Origin: Deltaproteobacteria bacterium
GTDB taxonomy: Archaea; Thermoplasmatota; Poseidoniia; Poseidoniales; Poseidoniaceae
Reading direction: 5' to 3'
Length of the DNA stretch: 53,315 nt
Assembly (NCBI GenBank): GCA_028344335.1
Contig: JAOMAZ010000009.1
Span: forward strand, 1 to 53,315
The first letter of the stretch is position 1. The number at the start of each line of letters is the position of its first letter. Positions 40,969-49,957 of this stretch are shown piece after piece. A model generated the notes under the pieces. The model saw only the letters and a program-made list of their open reading frames with translations, was not told the DNA's origin and made no database searches. The position numbers were made by a program, and so were the translations under genes.

Positions 40969-42240
40969 ATGTCTATTGAGGCCGCTGTACCTACCTCGGA
41001 TTCCACATCTGGGATGATTGACAACAGTGATCGAGCCGCTTTGGAGGGAATGTTGAAAGCATATCCTGTAGAGCAGTTGGTCGAAGAAGTTCTAATTGCC
41101 TGGGAAGAATTAACTGAGAGGAATAAAGATTTAGCTGATGCAAAACAAAAATTGAGAATTACAGAATTAGATTTGGCTGAACGTGAAGATGGAGTTGCTC
41201 CTGAATTGGCTAGATTGTCTGAAGCAGAAAAAAGTTTACAAGACCGAGATGCTCGTATTATTCACTTAGAGAGAATGCTTGAAGATGCTCGTTCAGAAAT
41301 TGAATCAACTGCTGCCTCAATGACTGCTGAAGAAAAGGCTGCTTTAGATGCTGAAAACTCTCAACTTAGAGATTTAACTACTGAACAAGGTGGAGTAATC
41401 ACAGAGATGGAAGAAAAAATGGATCAGTTGGTCGAAGCGCTCGATAAAGCTGCACAAGCTGGTTTAACTTCAATAACGGCTGATGAGGTTCGTGGATTGA
41501 AATCACAACTTGATGCAAGAGAGGAAGATTTGGCTGCTGAATCTGCGGCTCGTGAGGCTTTGGAAGAAGAACGGCAAAGACTGCGAGATATTGCTGATAG
41601 ACTTCGTGGCCTTTTAGATCAAAGAGATCGTCGCTTAGGTGAATTAGAAGAACAATTGGAACGCGTAATGACCGGGCCCCGTTCTGTGAGTGCTGAACAT
41701 GATTATTTAGTTGAGCAAATTGAAGAACTAAAGAGAAGGTTACTTGAAAGAAATAGAGAATATGAGGCTTTGAGAAGAAGAGAACGCCGCCTTCACAATG
41801 ATGTCTTCGAGCGAGATGAAAGAATGCAACAAATGCAACTTACCATCGCTGACATAGAAGCAGCTCTGCTTGACCGCACCTCTGAATTAAAAGAAGTAGA
41901 GAGCCAACGTGAAAGAGCGATGCTTGAATTAGATGCTTCTCGACGCAATGAAAGAACTCGGGAAGTGGTTGGTAGAGTATTCCAAGACTCTCTTGGATTA
42001 GTAAGGGACCATACAAAACGTGAGGATACTCGGGAAAGAATTGTAGAAGATGGCCCAAAAAAGAGAACCCTCTCAACACCTTCATTAGATGATATTCATA
42101 CTCTTGCTGGTGGTGAAGAAATAGAATTGGAGAAAAATACTGAAAGTTTAGTGCAGGGAGATCAACCTGAACAAAGGCCAAATGCACCAGGTGGTTCTGG
42201 AGACCCAATTATCTATGAAGATGAAGAATCAGAGTCTTGA
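40969..42240 (+). CDS. Long coiled-coil protein beside the MamK-like actin
   Basis: 423 residues from ATG 40969 (track start 40954). About residues 25-365 are nearly continuous heptad-rich coiled coil (for example ELEEQLERV, QIEELKRRLLERNREYEALRRRERRL), without Gly/Pro breaks apart from two short linkers. The C-terminal ~70 residues are acidic and disordered. No ATPase motif, so it is not an SMC protein. Directly downstream of the actin gene in the same direction, it is a candidate filament partner or scaffold. The 3' end overlaps the convergent GGGP synthase gene by 32 bases. Confidence 0.75.
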   Translation: MSIEAAVPTSDSTSGMIDNSDRAALEGMLKAYPVEQLVEEVLIAWEELTERNKDLADAKQKLRITELDLAEREDGVAPELARLSEAEKSLQDRDARIIHLERMLEDARSEIESTAASMTAEEKAALDAENSQLRDLTTEQGGVITEMEEKMDQLVEALDKAAQAGLTSITADEVRGLKSQLDAREEDLAAESAAREALEEERQRLRDIADRLRGLLDQRDRRLGELEEQLERVMTGPRSVSAEHDYLVEQIEELKRRLLERNREYEALRRRERRLHNDVFERDERMQQMQLTIADIEAALLDRTSELKEVESQRERAMLELDASRRNERTREVVGRVFQDSLGLVRDHTKREDTRERIVEDGPKKRTLSTPSLDDIHTLAGGEEIELEKNTESLVQGDQPEQRPNAPGGSGDPIIYEDEESES

Positions 42241-42946
42241 GTTCTTCTGCTAACAAATCAATTTTAGCTTCTTCAACTAATGTTCCCGTTACAATCCAGT
42301 CGGCTCCAGCCTCAACTGCATTCCTAACATCTTCTTTAGTCCGAATTCCACCACCAACCATCAAACAATCTGCATGTGCTACCTTGATCATATCTGTATT
42401 AACTGGATATTTTGCTCCACTTCCTGCTTCAAGATAGACTATTTTCATTCCATATCCTTTTGCACATAGAGAATAAGAAATTACTTCTTCTGGACTAACA
42501 AGGGGTGTTGCGTTTCCAACTTCACCTACCTTTCCCCCTGGCTCACAAATAAGATATGCAGTAGGTAGCATTTCAATTCCATTTTCATATAACCAAGTTG
42601 CTCCTTTAACCTGTTCTCCAATTAAAAAACGTGGGTTATTACTATTCATTAACATCATGAAAAGGATTCCATCTGCATTTGGAGATAATGCATGAGCCCC
42701 CCCTGGGAATAATACAACAGGCACATTTACAACTTTTTTTATTGCAACAATAGTTGCATGAACTAAATCAGTGGGGGTGTCTGTAGAACCTCCGATTAGT
42801 ATTAATTTACTTCCTACTTCAACTACAATTTTTGCCTTCAAAGCCGCTTCTTCTGGAGATTGGTTTGCTGGATCAAATAATGTTGCATGGCGTGGTGTAT
42901 CGCTCTCACAAAACCAATTCAGTAGTTCCCCCTCCGCAAACATCAT
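42209..42946 (-). CDS. Geranylgeranylglyceryl phosphate synthase (GGGP synthase, PcrB/GGGPS family)
   Basis: Makes the first ether bond of archaeal lipids from sn-glycerol-1-phosphate and geranylgeranyl diphosphate. TIM-barrel motifs: LILIGGSTDTP, VVLFPGGAHALSPNADGILF, KIVYLEAGSGAKYPVNTDM, LMVGGGIRTKEDVRNAVEAGADWIVTGTL. The order and wording match GGGPS of the archaeal group. It is the last gene of an operon with a ferredoxin and a small flavoprotein. The presence of this gene shows that archaeal-type lipid synthesis is encoded despite the acyltransferase at 1.9 kb. Confidence 0.88.
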   Translation of the reverse strand: MMFAEGELLNWFCESDTPRHATLFDPANQSPEEAALKAKIVVEVGSKLILIGGSTDTPTDLVHATIVAIKKVVNVPVVLFPGGAHALSPNADGILFMMLMNSNNPRFLIGEQVKGATWLYENGIEMLPTAYLICEPGGKVGEVGNATPLVSPEEVISYSLCAKGYGMKIVYLEAGSGAKYPVNTDMIKVAHADCLMVGGGIRTKEDVRNAVEAGADWIVTGTLVEEAKIDLLAEELKTLILHLHR

Positions 42947-42984
42947 CCTTGGCAGGGGTGTTTCGGACTTGTGCCTTCGGGTAG

Positions 42985-43572
42985 TTATTTTACTTGAGAT
43001 GCTAACTCTTTTCCTCTAATTATTGCAGCATCAGCACCTAATTTTTCAGGATGTTTTCCTTGGATTAATTCTATCCAATTTTCTATTGGTTCATTTTCGG
43101 TCCACCATATTTCTCCTGTACCATCTTCTCTAGTCCATTTTTGACTACCAATACTAATTCCTCCATACCATTGAATCAGTTTCCGAGATGGTGGTCTTAA
43201 CATTTTAATATTTGTTAATATTAAATTCGAGGATGATTTTTCCCCTAATGCATCAATGTAAATATCTCCAGACACCTTTCCGCATGAAGTGATAAGGCCA
43301 TCTTCAAAACCAATAATTCTAGTTTTTAATTTAATATCAACACCTTGTTGGGTTGCCATAATAGCCATATTTTTTTCTAACCAACCTCTTCTAAAAGAAT
43401 TATTTTTATAATCAAGTTTGGATGGTATTAAGGATAAATTTTCAATCCAACCTGGGGAATTACATGGTGTTCCTAATTCTTGTTTCATATCAACAATAAT
43501 TACTTCATGTTCTATAAGATCTAATGCGGCTGATAATCCAGTTAATCCACCTCCAGCAATTATCACTTTCAT
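42985..43572 (-). CDS. Short FAD-binding protein, N-terminal half of a geranylgeranyl-reductase-like enzyme
   Basis: 195 residues beginning VIIAGGGLTGLSAALDLIEHEVIIVDMKQELGTPCNSPGW, a dinucleotide fold followed by the Cys-containing segment that resembles GGR enzymes. Normal GGRs are about 380-450 residues and have a second FAD motif (GDSA..). This protein lacks the whole second half, and only 38 bases separate its stop from the GGGP synthase ATG, so nothing is hidden there. ATG 43572 overlaps the ferredoxin stop by four bases (ATGA), so translation is coupled. A ferredoxin-fed reductase for isoprenoid lipids is the best guess. Confidence 0.7.
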   Translation of the reverse strand: MKVIIAGGGLTGLSAALDLIEHEVIIVDMKQELGTPCNSPGWIENLSLIPSKLDYKNNSFRRGWLEKNMAIMATQQGVDIKLKTRIIGFEDGLITSCGKVSGDIYIDALGEKSSSNLILTNIKMLRPPSRKLIQWYGGISIGSQKWTREDGTGEIWWTENEPIENWIELIQGKHPEKLGADAAIIRGKELASQVK

Positions 43573-43775
43573 GAAGATACCTCTGGAATAATAGCCAATG
43601 CAAAAACAGGACAAGAAGGAATACAATGTTCACAATGAGTGCAAGATTTTTCATCTACTATTGCTAAATCATTTTCCAGATGAAGTGCATCAACAGGACA
43701 GAGTGCTATACAAGCTGCACAACCATAACAAAGGTCGTCGTCGACTACAAAAATATGGGCGTCAACTCTTGCCAT
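43569..43775 (-). CDS. 2[4Fe-4S] ferredoxin
   Basis: A 68-residue ferredoxin with two clusters' worth of cysteines: CYGCAACIALCP and CTHCEHCIPSCP. It overlaps the following flavoprotein by four bases, and GGGP synthase is the third gene, so it probably supplies electrons to that flavoprotein. Archaeal geranylgeranyl reductases are known to accept electrons from ferredoxins of this type. Confidence 0.9.
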   Translation of the reverse strand: MARVDAHIFVVDDDLCYGCAACIALCPVDALHLENDLAIVDEKSCTHCEHCIPSCPVFALAIIPEVSS

Positions 43776-43815
43776 ATACCTTCGAAGCAGTCATCTATGA
43801 AAAGTAATCTCCATA

Positions 43816-44020
43816 GGAAAGTGAATTTCCACTAAAAAGAGTGCCCGTCCCCTTACCCCTTAGTTTCTACTGGAAGTACTGTTATTAGCTAAAAGTATAG
43901 TAAGAAATGATAGAAGAAAAATATGGTATAGCAAGACCCATTGATTCATATCGCGTAAGGTGTATATTGATTTTGATAGATATTTTTTGATAGGTTGCTC
44001 TATTTTTAGTTCCAGTGGAA
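43816..44020. promoter_or_regulatory. Candidate operator sites between the ferredoxin operon and the beta-CASP gene
   Basis: The 295-base gap between these divergent genes has no coding content that I can see. It holds two similar 11-base near-palindromes, TTCTACTGGAA (43865-43875) and TTCCAGTGGAA (44010-44020), plus the inverted repeat GGAAA-GTGAA-TTTCC (43816-43830). Such repeated symmetric sites suggest a regulator binding site, but there is no other proof. Confidence 0.35.
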
Positions 44021-44070
44021 ATAAGGGGGTGTATGCAAATCTTCATTTCATATGCTCTTGACGGTTACTT

Positions 44071-45384
44071 ATGGTGATGTATTCTCCAGGCAAAACTTCC
44101 TCATATCCAGATGAGCCTGTAGACAAAGGATTGAGATATCATTTTCTTGGAGGAGGGTCTGAAGTTGGAAATGTTGGAATTATTCTTGAAGGAGATAAAG
44201 GAGATAGATTACTTATTGATTATGGCCTTGCACCAACAGATCCTCCTCGTTATCCTGCTGAAGCTCCAAAAGTAACTGATGTAATTGTAACTCATTCACA
44301 TATTGATCACATTGGAATGATCCCATGGATAAGTGGTTCACATCATTCAACATTACACGCAACTCATGTTACTGTGGCATTAAGTGAATTGATGTGGAGA
44401 GATTGTCATAAAGTAAGTAGAATTGAAGGATATCCACTTCCTTGGGATAAAAGAGATATGGATTTTGCTTTAGAAAGTTGGAAAGTTCATAAATTTGGAG
44501 AATGGGTTGAACATGGAAATTGGAAATGGCGTCTACATTCGGCAGGCCATATTCCAGGTGCAGCTATGGTAGAAATCGATATTGGAAATAAGAAAGTCTT
44601 ACTATCTGGTGATTTCGATACTAGGGATTCATCATTAGTTTCTGGTGCTTTGCCTGTGGATGTGGATATATTGTTCGTTGAAGGAACATATGGGGGAAGA
44701 ACTCATCCAAAAAAAGAATTTGAAATAAAAAGATTAATTGAGAGAATTAAAGAAGTAAAAAATAGGGGTGGAACAGTATTAATTCCAGCCTTTGCAAATG
44801 GAAGAGGCCAAGATATTTTGATGACTTTACATTCTGTATTACCAAATTTAAATGTCCATTATGATGGAATGGGAAAAATAATCACTCGGCACTATTTAGA
44901 AAATTCAGAATATCTAAAAGATTCAGAAGCACTTGAATCCGCCTTTAAGTGGGCAAAAAGAGTATCATCAAAATCAGATAAAAAGAAAGCACTTGAAGCA
45001 GATGTAATTGTAACTACAAGTGGGATGTTAGATGGAGGACCATCTATTTGGTATCTTAATAGATTAAGGAATGATGAACGAAATGCAATATTTTTCACCG
45101 GTTATCAAGCCAAAGGTTCTGGTGGTAGAATGCTTCAAGAAGAAGGCAAGCTTCCGATTTTTGGTAATATTTGCCAGATTGATTTAGAATGGGATACATT
45201 TGGTTTTTCTACCCATGCAGGCCATGATGAAATTGTTGAATTTGCAAAAGCATGCGGAGCAAATGATGTTGTTGTCTATCACACAGATCCAATTAATGCT
45301 CGCCCACCCCTAGTTGAAGCATTAGAAGCAAACGGACATACCACCCATCAACCAATCAATGGAGAATCTCATATCATCGAATAA
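44071..45384 (+). CDS. Metallo-beta-lactamase/beta-CASP ribonuclease (CPSF/RNase J-like)
   Basis: MBL fold: HSHIDHIG (HxHxDH, residues 75-80), a conserved His in RLHSAGHIPGAAMV and Asp in VLLSGDFDTRD. The beta-CASP segment contains PAFANGRGQDIL, VTTSGMLDGGPSIWYL and the C-terminal FSTHAGHDEIVEF histidine motif. This is an RNA nuclease of the archaeal CPSF/aRNase J superfamily. It lacks the N-terminal KH domains of aCPSF1, so it belongs to a shorter branch. The upstream gap holds candidate operators. The zinc-ribbon gene follows after 36 bases. Confidence 0.88.
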   Translation: MVMYSPGKTSSYPDEPVDKGLRYHFLGGGSEVGNVGIILEGDKGDRLLIDYGLAPTDPPRYPAEAPKVTDVIVTHSHIDHIGMIPWISGSHHSTLHATHVTVALSELMWRDCHKVSRIEGYPLPWDKRDMDFALESWKVHKFGEWVEHGNWKWRLHSAGHIPGAAMVEIDIGNKKVLLSGDFDTRDSSLVSGALPVDVDILFVEGTYGGRTHPKKEFEIKRLIERIKEVKNRGGTVLIPAFANGRGQDILMTLHSVLPNLNVHYDGMGKIITRHYLENSEYLKDSEALESAFKWAKRVSSKSDKKKALEADVIVTTSGMLDGGPSIWYLNRLRNDERNAIFFTGYQAKGSGGRMLQEEGKLPIFGNICQIDLEWDTFGFSTHAGHDEIVEFAKACGANDVVVYHTDPINARPPLVEALEANGHTTHQPINGESHIIE

Positions 45385-45420
45385 ATTGAATACCTAAACC
45401 GTAAGCGGAGAACGATTCAT

Positions 45421-45726
45421 ATGGCTGCGAAGAGACCAACTAAAGGTAAAAAACCAGCTGCGGGTGGTAAAAAGAAGAGGCGACGTAAGAAAAAAATGCG
45501 TTTAACTTTAAAATCTCGTTCAATGAAAGAAAGTGATACTTATACAGATTCGGTTGGTTGGTCGACCACAGGTAGAGTTTTGGAAGATGCTGTTGCGGCA
45601 CCAGAATCAACCCAAATTAAGCACCAATGCAGTCTTTGCGGCTCAATTATGATGGTACCAAAACCAAAGCGGGCAAAGTATACCATCACCTGTCCTAACT
45701 GTGAACACAAAGACGATTTTTCATGA
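45421..45726 (+). CDS. Basic zinc-ribbon protein
   Basis: The first 30 residues are Lys/Arg/Pro-rich (KKRRRKKKMRLTLK) and could bind nucleic acid. A C-terminal zinc ribbon follows: QCSLCGSIMMVPKPKRAKYTITCPNCEHK (CxxC...CxxC). The TGA overlaps the tupA ATG by four bases, so the two are translationally coupled, although a functional link is not obvious. The upstream ATG is preceded by GGAG ten bases earlier. Confidence 0.75.
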   Translation: MAAKRPTKGKKPAAGGKKKRRRKKKMRLTLKSRSMKESDTYTDSVGWSTTGRVLEDAVAAPESTQIKHQCSLCGSIMMVPKPKRAKYTITCPNCEHKDDFS

Positions 45727-46523
45727 TACGGGCAATTATTATTACCACCTTGATTTTATTCAGTGGGTTATCTGGGTGTCTTGAAGAAGTTGAAGATTCT
45801 GAAGGATTGTTGCTTGCAACCACAACTTCAATGAGAGATTCAGGATTACTTAATGAATTATTACCTGCTTTTGAAAAAGCAACGGGAATTCATGTTAATG
45901 TTGTAGCGGTTGGTACAGGTGCCGCATTAAATCTTGGAGAAAATGGCGATGCTGATGTATTAATCGTTCATTCACCTGAAAAAGAAATTGAATTTATTGA
46001 AGATGGATTTGGAATTTCTAGAAATACATTTGCTTGGAATAGATTTGTTTTAATTGGGCCGAACAAACTAGATGGATTTTCTAATGCTTCAGAAGCATTT
46101 GCTTCTTTGGAGAATGAATGTTTTGTTTCTCGAGGGGATAATTCTGGAACTCATATTAAAGAATTAGAAATTTGGAAAAACGCAGGTATTGAACCAGGTG
46201 AGGAATATTTGTCTATTGGGCAAGGAATGGCAAGCGCTTTAAATATGGCAGATGAATTACAATGTTGGACTTTGAGTGATAAAGGAACTTGGTTATTTCG
46301 TTCAAACAAATTAGATTTAGAAGCAACATATTGGGAAGATGATTTAACTTTAAACCCCTATAGTATAATTCAATTAAATGGAGAAAAAAGTGAGGAGAGT
46401 TTACGATTTAATGAATTTATTCTTTCTTTTGAAAGTCAACAAATAATCAACAATTATTCAATTAATGGGCAGACACTATTCAATGCAGGTCAACCTAACC
46501 AACTTCCATTAAGTAGCGATTGA
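45723..46523 (+). CDS. tupA: Tungstate/molybdate ABC transporter substrate-binding lipoprotein
   Basis: A lipoprotein signal with lipobox LSGC (Cys19) anchors it outside the cell. The mature domain starts LLLATTTSMRDSGLLNELLPAFEKATGIHVNVVAVGTGAALNLGENGDADVLIVH, the TupA signature with the Ser/Thr-rich oxyanion site. Tungstate would feed the molybdopterin pathway (moeA lies at 47.8 kb). The length is normal. The last 34 bases overlap the convergent TupBC gene, an unusual arrangement for a transporter whose parts usually share one operon. Confidence 0.88.
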   Translation: MIRAIIITTLILFSGLSGCLEEVEDSEGLLLATTTSMRDSGLLNELLPAFEKATGIHVNVVAVGTGAALNLGENGDADVLIVHSPEKEIEFIEDGFGISRNTFAWNRFVLIGPNKLDGFSNASEAFASLENECFVSRGDNSGTHIKELEIWKNAGIEPGEEYLSIGQGMASALNMADELQCWTLSDKGTWLFRSNKLDLEATYWEDDLTLNPYSIIQLNGEKSEESLRFNEFILSFESQQIINNYSINGQTLFNAGQPNQLPLSSD

Positions 46524-47797
46524 GGGACATCTTTCTCTGTTACAACTTTACCATCATCTAAGATAATTATTTGTTTTGAAAGGCGTTTTGCTTGTAGTGA
46601 ATTATGAGTTGCAAGAAAAACCATTGCACCCCGGTTAAGATGATCTTGAACTAACCTTTCCATCATTTCAACATTTATCCCATCAAGGCTAGCTGTAAAT
46701 TCATCAAGAAGGAGGATATCAGGTTGGGAAGCAAGAGCACGGACCAATGCCAATCTTTGTTTTTCCCCTCCAGAGAGAGTTTTTGGGGATTTATTTTTTA
46801 GATTTTCCAAATTAACTTGTTTTAACCACCACATTGCCTCTTCACCCCCAACTCCAGCATGGCATATGTTTTGAAGGACTGAACCATGAAGAATAACGGG
46901 TTTTTGATGAACCATCATTATTTTTCCTTCAACCTTAATAGAATTAGAATCTATTAAACCCGCAATGTGTCTTAATAATGATGATTTTCCACTTCCCGAA
47001 GCACCAAGAACGGCACTACATTTTTCTAGAGAAAGTAAATTAATTTTGTTTAAAATTAATTTATTATCTACCTCCCAGTTTAGATTTTTTACAACAACAT
47101 TAGCAGAATATTTGTTAAAAATAGGGGCTTTTTCAGAATAGTTTTTTGAGCTAAATTTTTCTATTTCTAATTTCAAAGCTAATCCTGAAGCAAATAAAGC
47201 GATGAGGAGTAAAAGGCCACCACTAATTAAAGCAGAATCCAAATTACCTTGTTGTGTATCGAGTACAATACTAGTTGTCATAACCCTTGTTTTTCCAGCG
47301 ATATTTCCTCCTATTATCATCACTGCACCAACTTCTGCAACCGCTCTTCCAAAACCAACCAAAACTGCACTAATAATCCCCACCCTTGCCTCTTGCAATC
47401 TACTCAACATCATGTTTTTTGTTCCCAATAAACCATGAGTTTCCAATACTTCTTTTGGGATTTTATCAAATGCAGACCACGAAAGCCCCCAAACTAATGG
47501 CAAAATCAAAATCATTTGAGCGATTATCATTCCTTCGATAGTAAATAATAATTCAAGATCTCCAAAAGGTCCTTTACGAGAAAGAGCAAGATAAACAACA
47601 ACACCTACAACTACAGGTGGTAGGCCATAGAGAGTTCGAATCATAATTTTCAACCAATTAAAAGATTTAGATTGATGTTTTGAACACCATGATGCTAAAG
47701 GTAAACCAATCAACAATGCAAGTATGGTTGCACTCCCCGAGACGGCCAATGAGGTGAGGATGACAGTCATCGAATATATTCTACAAGGGGTTGGCAT
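46490..47797 (-). CDS. Fused TupB permease and TupC ATPase of a tungstate/molybdate ABC transporter
   Basis: Residues ~10-210 are a permease of the TupB/ModB type with five or six hydrophobic helices and the EAA-like motif VLVGFGRAVAEVGAVMIIGGNIAG. Residues ~230-435 are an ABC ATPase: Walker A GASGSGKSS, Q-loop VHQKPVI, signature LSGGEKQRLALVRAL, Walker B ILLLDEFTASLD and the H-loop ATHNS. Separate TupB and TupC are usual; the single fused polypeptide is rare. The start may be ATG 47797 or the later ATG at MTVILTS. Confidence 0.88.
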   Translation of the reverse strand: MPTPCRIYSMTVILTSLAVSGSATILALLIGLPLASWCSKHQSKSFNWLKIMIRTLYGLPPVVVGVVVYLALSRKGPFGDLELLFTIEGMIIAQMILILPLVWGLSWSAFDKIPKEVLETHGLLGTKNMMLSRLQEARVGIISAVLVGFGRAVAEVGAVMIIGGNIAGKTRVMTTSIVLDTQQGNLDSALISGGLLLLIALFASGLALKLEIEKFSSKNYSEKAPIFNKYSANVVVKNLNWEVDNKLILNKINLLSLEKCSAVLGASGSGKSSLLRHIAGLIDSNSIKVEGKIMMVHQKPVILHGSVLQNICHAGVGGEEAMWWLKQVNLENLKNKSPKTLSGGEKQRLALVRALASQPDILLLDEFTASLDGINVEMMERLVQDHLNRGAMVFLATHNSLQAKRLSKQIIILDDGKVVTEKDVPQSLLNGSWLG

Positions 47798-47858
47798 TTC
47801 ATCCTTAGTCTAATAGCGATAGGTCCATGACCTAGTGGCGCAAGGCCGGTTTGGTCGT

Positions 47859-49061
47859 ATGGAGTACTTTGTCTCACTCGAAAGAGCATTAGAATTAACC
47901 AAACAGGTTAGTGTACAGTTAGATGAGGAAGAAATTATTCTTGATAATGCCCATGGGCGCTATCTTTCAAGAAGTTTAGAGAGCAAGGTGGATGACCCAC
48001 CTTTTGATAATTCTAGTATGGATGGTTTCGCAGTACGCCATCTTGATACACTTTCCCCCCCAGTTCTTCTGGAAATAATAGGAACATCTCAAGCTGCTGC
48101 AATTTCTGAAGAACTAGTGGTAGGAAAAGGCCAAGCCGCTCAAATAATGACTGGTGCGCCAATCCCACCTGGTAGTGATGCAATAATTATGGTTGAGAAA
48201 ACAAAAACATCTTCGGATGGAGAATGGGTGGAAATATTAGCTGAAGCCAAACCAGGTTTTATTAGAAAAAAAGGGGAAAACTTGGAAAAGGGCGTGGAGG
48301 CACTACATGTGGGAAACAAGTTAACTCCTCAACATCTTGGCTTAGCAGCGACGATGGGCTATCCTCATATTCCAGTATACAAGAAATTGAAAGTAGCAAT
48401 AATATCTACTGGAGATGAATTGAAACAACCAGGAGAAGAACTTCAAAGAGGAGAAATTTACGAATCTAACTCCTTTGGTTTGGCTGGGCTTGTTAAGGAA
48501 TTAAATTGTATTCCAATTCGTTATCCTGCTTGTGCAGACTCATTGGATAAATTACGCAGTGCTCTTAATACCGCTGCTGCCGAATCAGATATCATTCTAA
48601 CTAGTGGAGGAGTTTCAATGGGTGAATGGGACTTAGTTAGAAAAATAATGGAAGAAGAAGGAGACATCCATTTTTGGAGAGTAAAGATTAGGCCAGGTTC
48701 ACCTCCAATTTTCGGAACTTGGAAAGGTACGCCAATTTTTGGTTTACCAGGAAATCCAGTTTCAAGTCATGTAGTGTTCAGGATGTTAACGCGACCATGG
48801 ATACTAGAGCAAATGGGGGTAGAAGGTCCTTATGAAACGATAGTTCCAGTCAAACTATTGGAGGACGTCAAGGCAACATCAGATTGCCATACTCTACGAC
48901 GGGTAACTATCTACAAATTAGATTCGGGAATGGTTGCCTCTATGAAAACCCACCAAGGTTCAGGTAATTTACATAGCTTAGTGGCTGCAAATGCACTAAC
49001 CTATCTTCCACCCGGTTCAACTGCGAAAGCAGGTGAAACCATCGATGTTATTCTATTGTGA
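47859..49061 (+). CDS. moeA: Molybdopterin molybdotransferase MoeA
   Basis: Inserts molybdate or tungstate into adenylated molybdopterin. Motifs: DDPPFDNSSMDGFAVR, GSDAIIMVEKTK, ISTGDELKQPGEEL, YESNS, LTSGGVSMGEWDLV and IFGLPGNPVSS, in the correct order, with the C-terminal beta domain present. The track start is GTG 47835; ATG 47859 (MEYFVSLERAL) is the usual MoeA N-terminus. Divergent from TupBC and near it, so metal uptake and cofactor assembly are next to each other. The stop overlaps the next gene's GTG. Confidence 0.92.
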   Translation: MEYFVSLERALELTKQVSVQLDEEEIILDNAHGRYLSRSLESKVDDPPFDNSSMDGFAVRHLDTLSPPVLLEIIGTSQAAAISEELVVGKGQAAQIMTGAPIPPGSDAIIMVEKTKTSSDGEWVEILAEAKPGFIRKKGENLEKGVEALHVGNKLTPQHLGLAATMGYPHIPVYKKLKVAIISTGDELKQPGEELQRGEIYESNSFGLAGLVKELNCIPIRYPACADSLDKLRSALNTAAAESDIILTSGGVSMGEWDLVRKIMEEEGDIHFWRVKIRPGSPPIFGTWKGTPIFGLPGNPVSSHVVFRMLTRPWILEQMGVEGPYETIVPVKLLEDVKATSDCHTLRRVTIYKLDSGMVASMKTHQGSGNLHSLVAANALTYLPPGSTAKAGETIDVILL

Positions 49062-49957
49062 GTTGGCAGACGATGAACCCAAAATATGTTGTTGAAGAGG
49101 AAATGGAACTCCTTGATGCAATAACCAAAATCCATCCAGAATCGAGTATGCGAAAACTTCGACATATGTTAACTCAAAAGCGAGTTACAGTCGATAATAT
49201 GATGAAACAACAAGCCCGTTTAGTGGTTAAAGAAGGGATGAGTATTGAAATTCATCCCAAACCACAACAAGAAATTAAGAAGATGCAAGGAATAATTCAT
49301 GAAGACCGCGAAATCATTGTAGTTTCAAAACCAGCTGGAGTTTTAACCGTAGCAACAGATAAAATGGAAAGAGATACCTTACATTCACGAGTTTTAAATC
49401 ATTTACAGAGAAGTGATGATGATGCTTGGGGATATATTGTTCATCGCTTAGATAAAGATACAAGCGGGATAATAATTTTTGCAAAATCAGAAGAAAGTAA
49501 AAAACACCTCCAAGACCAATTTTCAGAACGTAAAGTCATGCGGTGGTATACGGCTATTGTAGAAGGTGAGCCTGAGGAAGACGAAGGGTCTGCAATTCAT
49601 TGGTTAATAGAAGATAAAAATCTACGTGTTTGGGTTGTTGATGAGGGTGCAAAAGGCGCAAGAGAAGCAGTTACTCACTGGTTTGTACTTGAAAGAAATG
49701 GCTTAACTTCGAAAATTGAATTAGATATTGAAACCGGTCGGAGACACCAGATTAGGGTGCAGATGGCAGAACTCGGGCATCCGCTCGTTGGTGATCCTAA
49801 ACATGGAGCTGAATTCGATCCAGGCCGTCTATTACTTCATGCTACATCACTGGAATTTGTTCATCCAAATGGAAAAACCATGACATTAATGTCAGCAATT
49901 CCACCTGAATTTAATCGTGCTTCAAAACTCGAAGAAGAGGTGGTGAAAAATGACTAA
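49058..49957 (+). CDS. RluA-family pseudouridine synthase
   Basis: An S4-type RNA-binding N-terminus ([18 protein letters not shown]) precedes the pseudouridine-synthase fold: [13 protein letters not shown], the catalytic [19 protein letters not shown] (Asp in HRLDKDTSG), and [24 protein letters not shown]. It isomerises uridine in rRNA or tRNA. GTG 49058 overlaps the moeA TGA; an alternative ATG is at 49073. RluA-type enzymes are mainly bacterial, so this gene may be transferred. It overlaps uvrA by 8 bases. Confidence 0.9.
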   Translation: MSWQTMNPKYVVEEEMELLDAITKIHPESSMRKLRHMLTQKRVTVDNMMKQQARLVVKEGMSIEIHPKPQQEIKKMQGIIHEDREIIVVSKPAGVLTVATDKMERDTLHSRVLNHLQRSDDDAWGYIVHRLDKDTSGIIIFAKSEESKKHLQDQFSERKVMRWYTAIVEGEPEEDEGSAIHWLIEDKNLRVWVVDEGAKGAREAVTHWFVLERNGLTSKIELDIETGRRHQIRVQMAELGHPLVGDPKHGAEFDPGRLLLHATSLEFVHPNGKTMTLMSAIPPEFNRASKLEEEVVKND

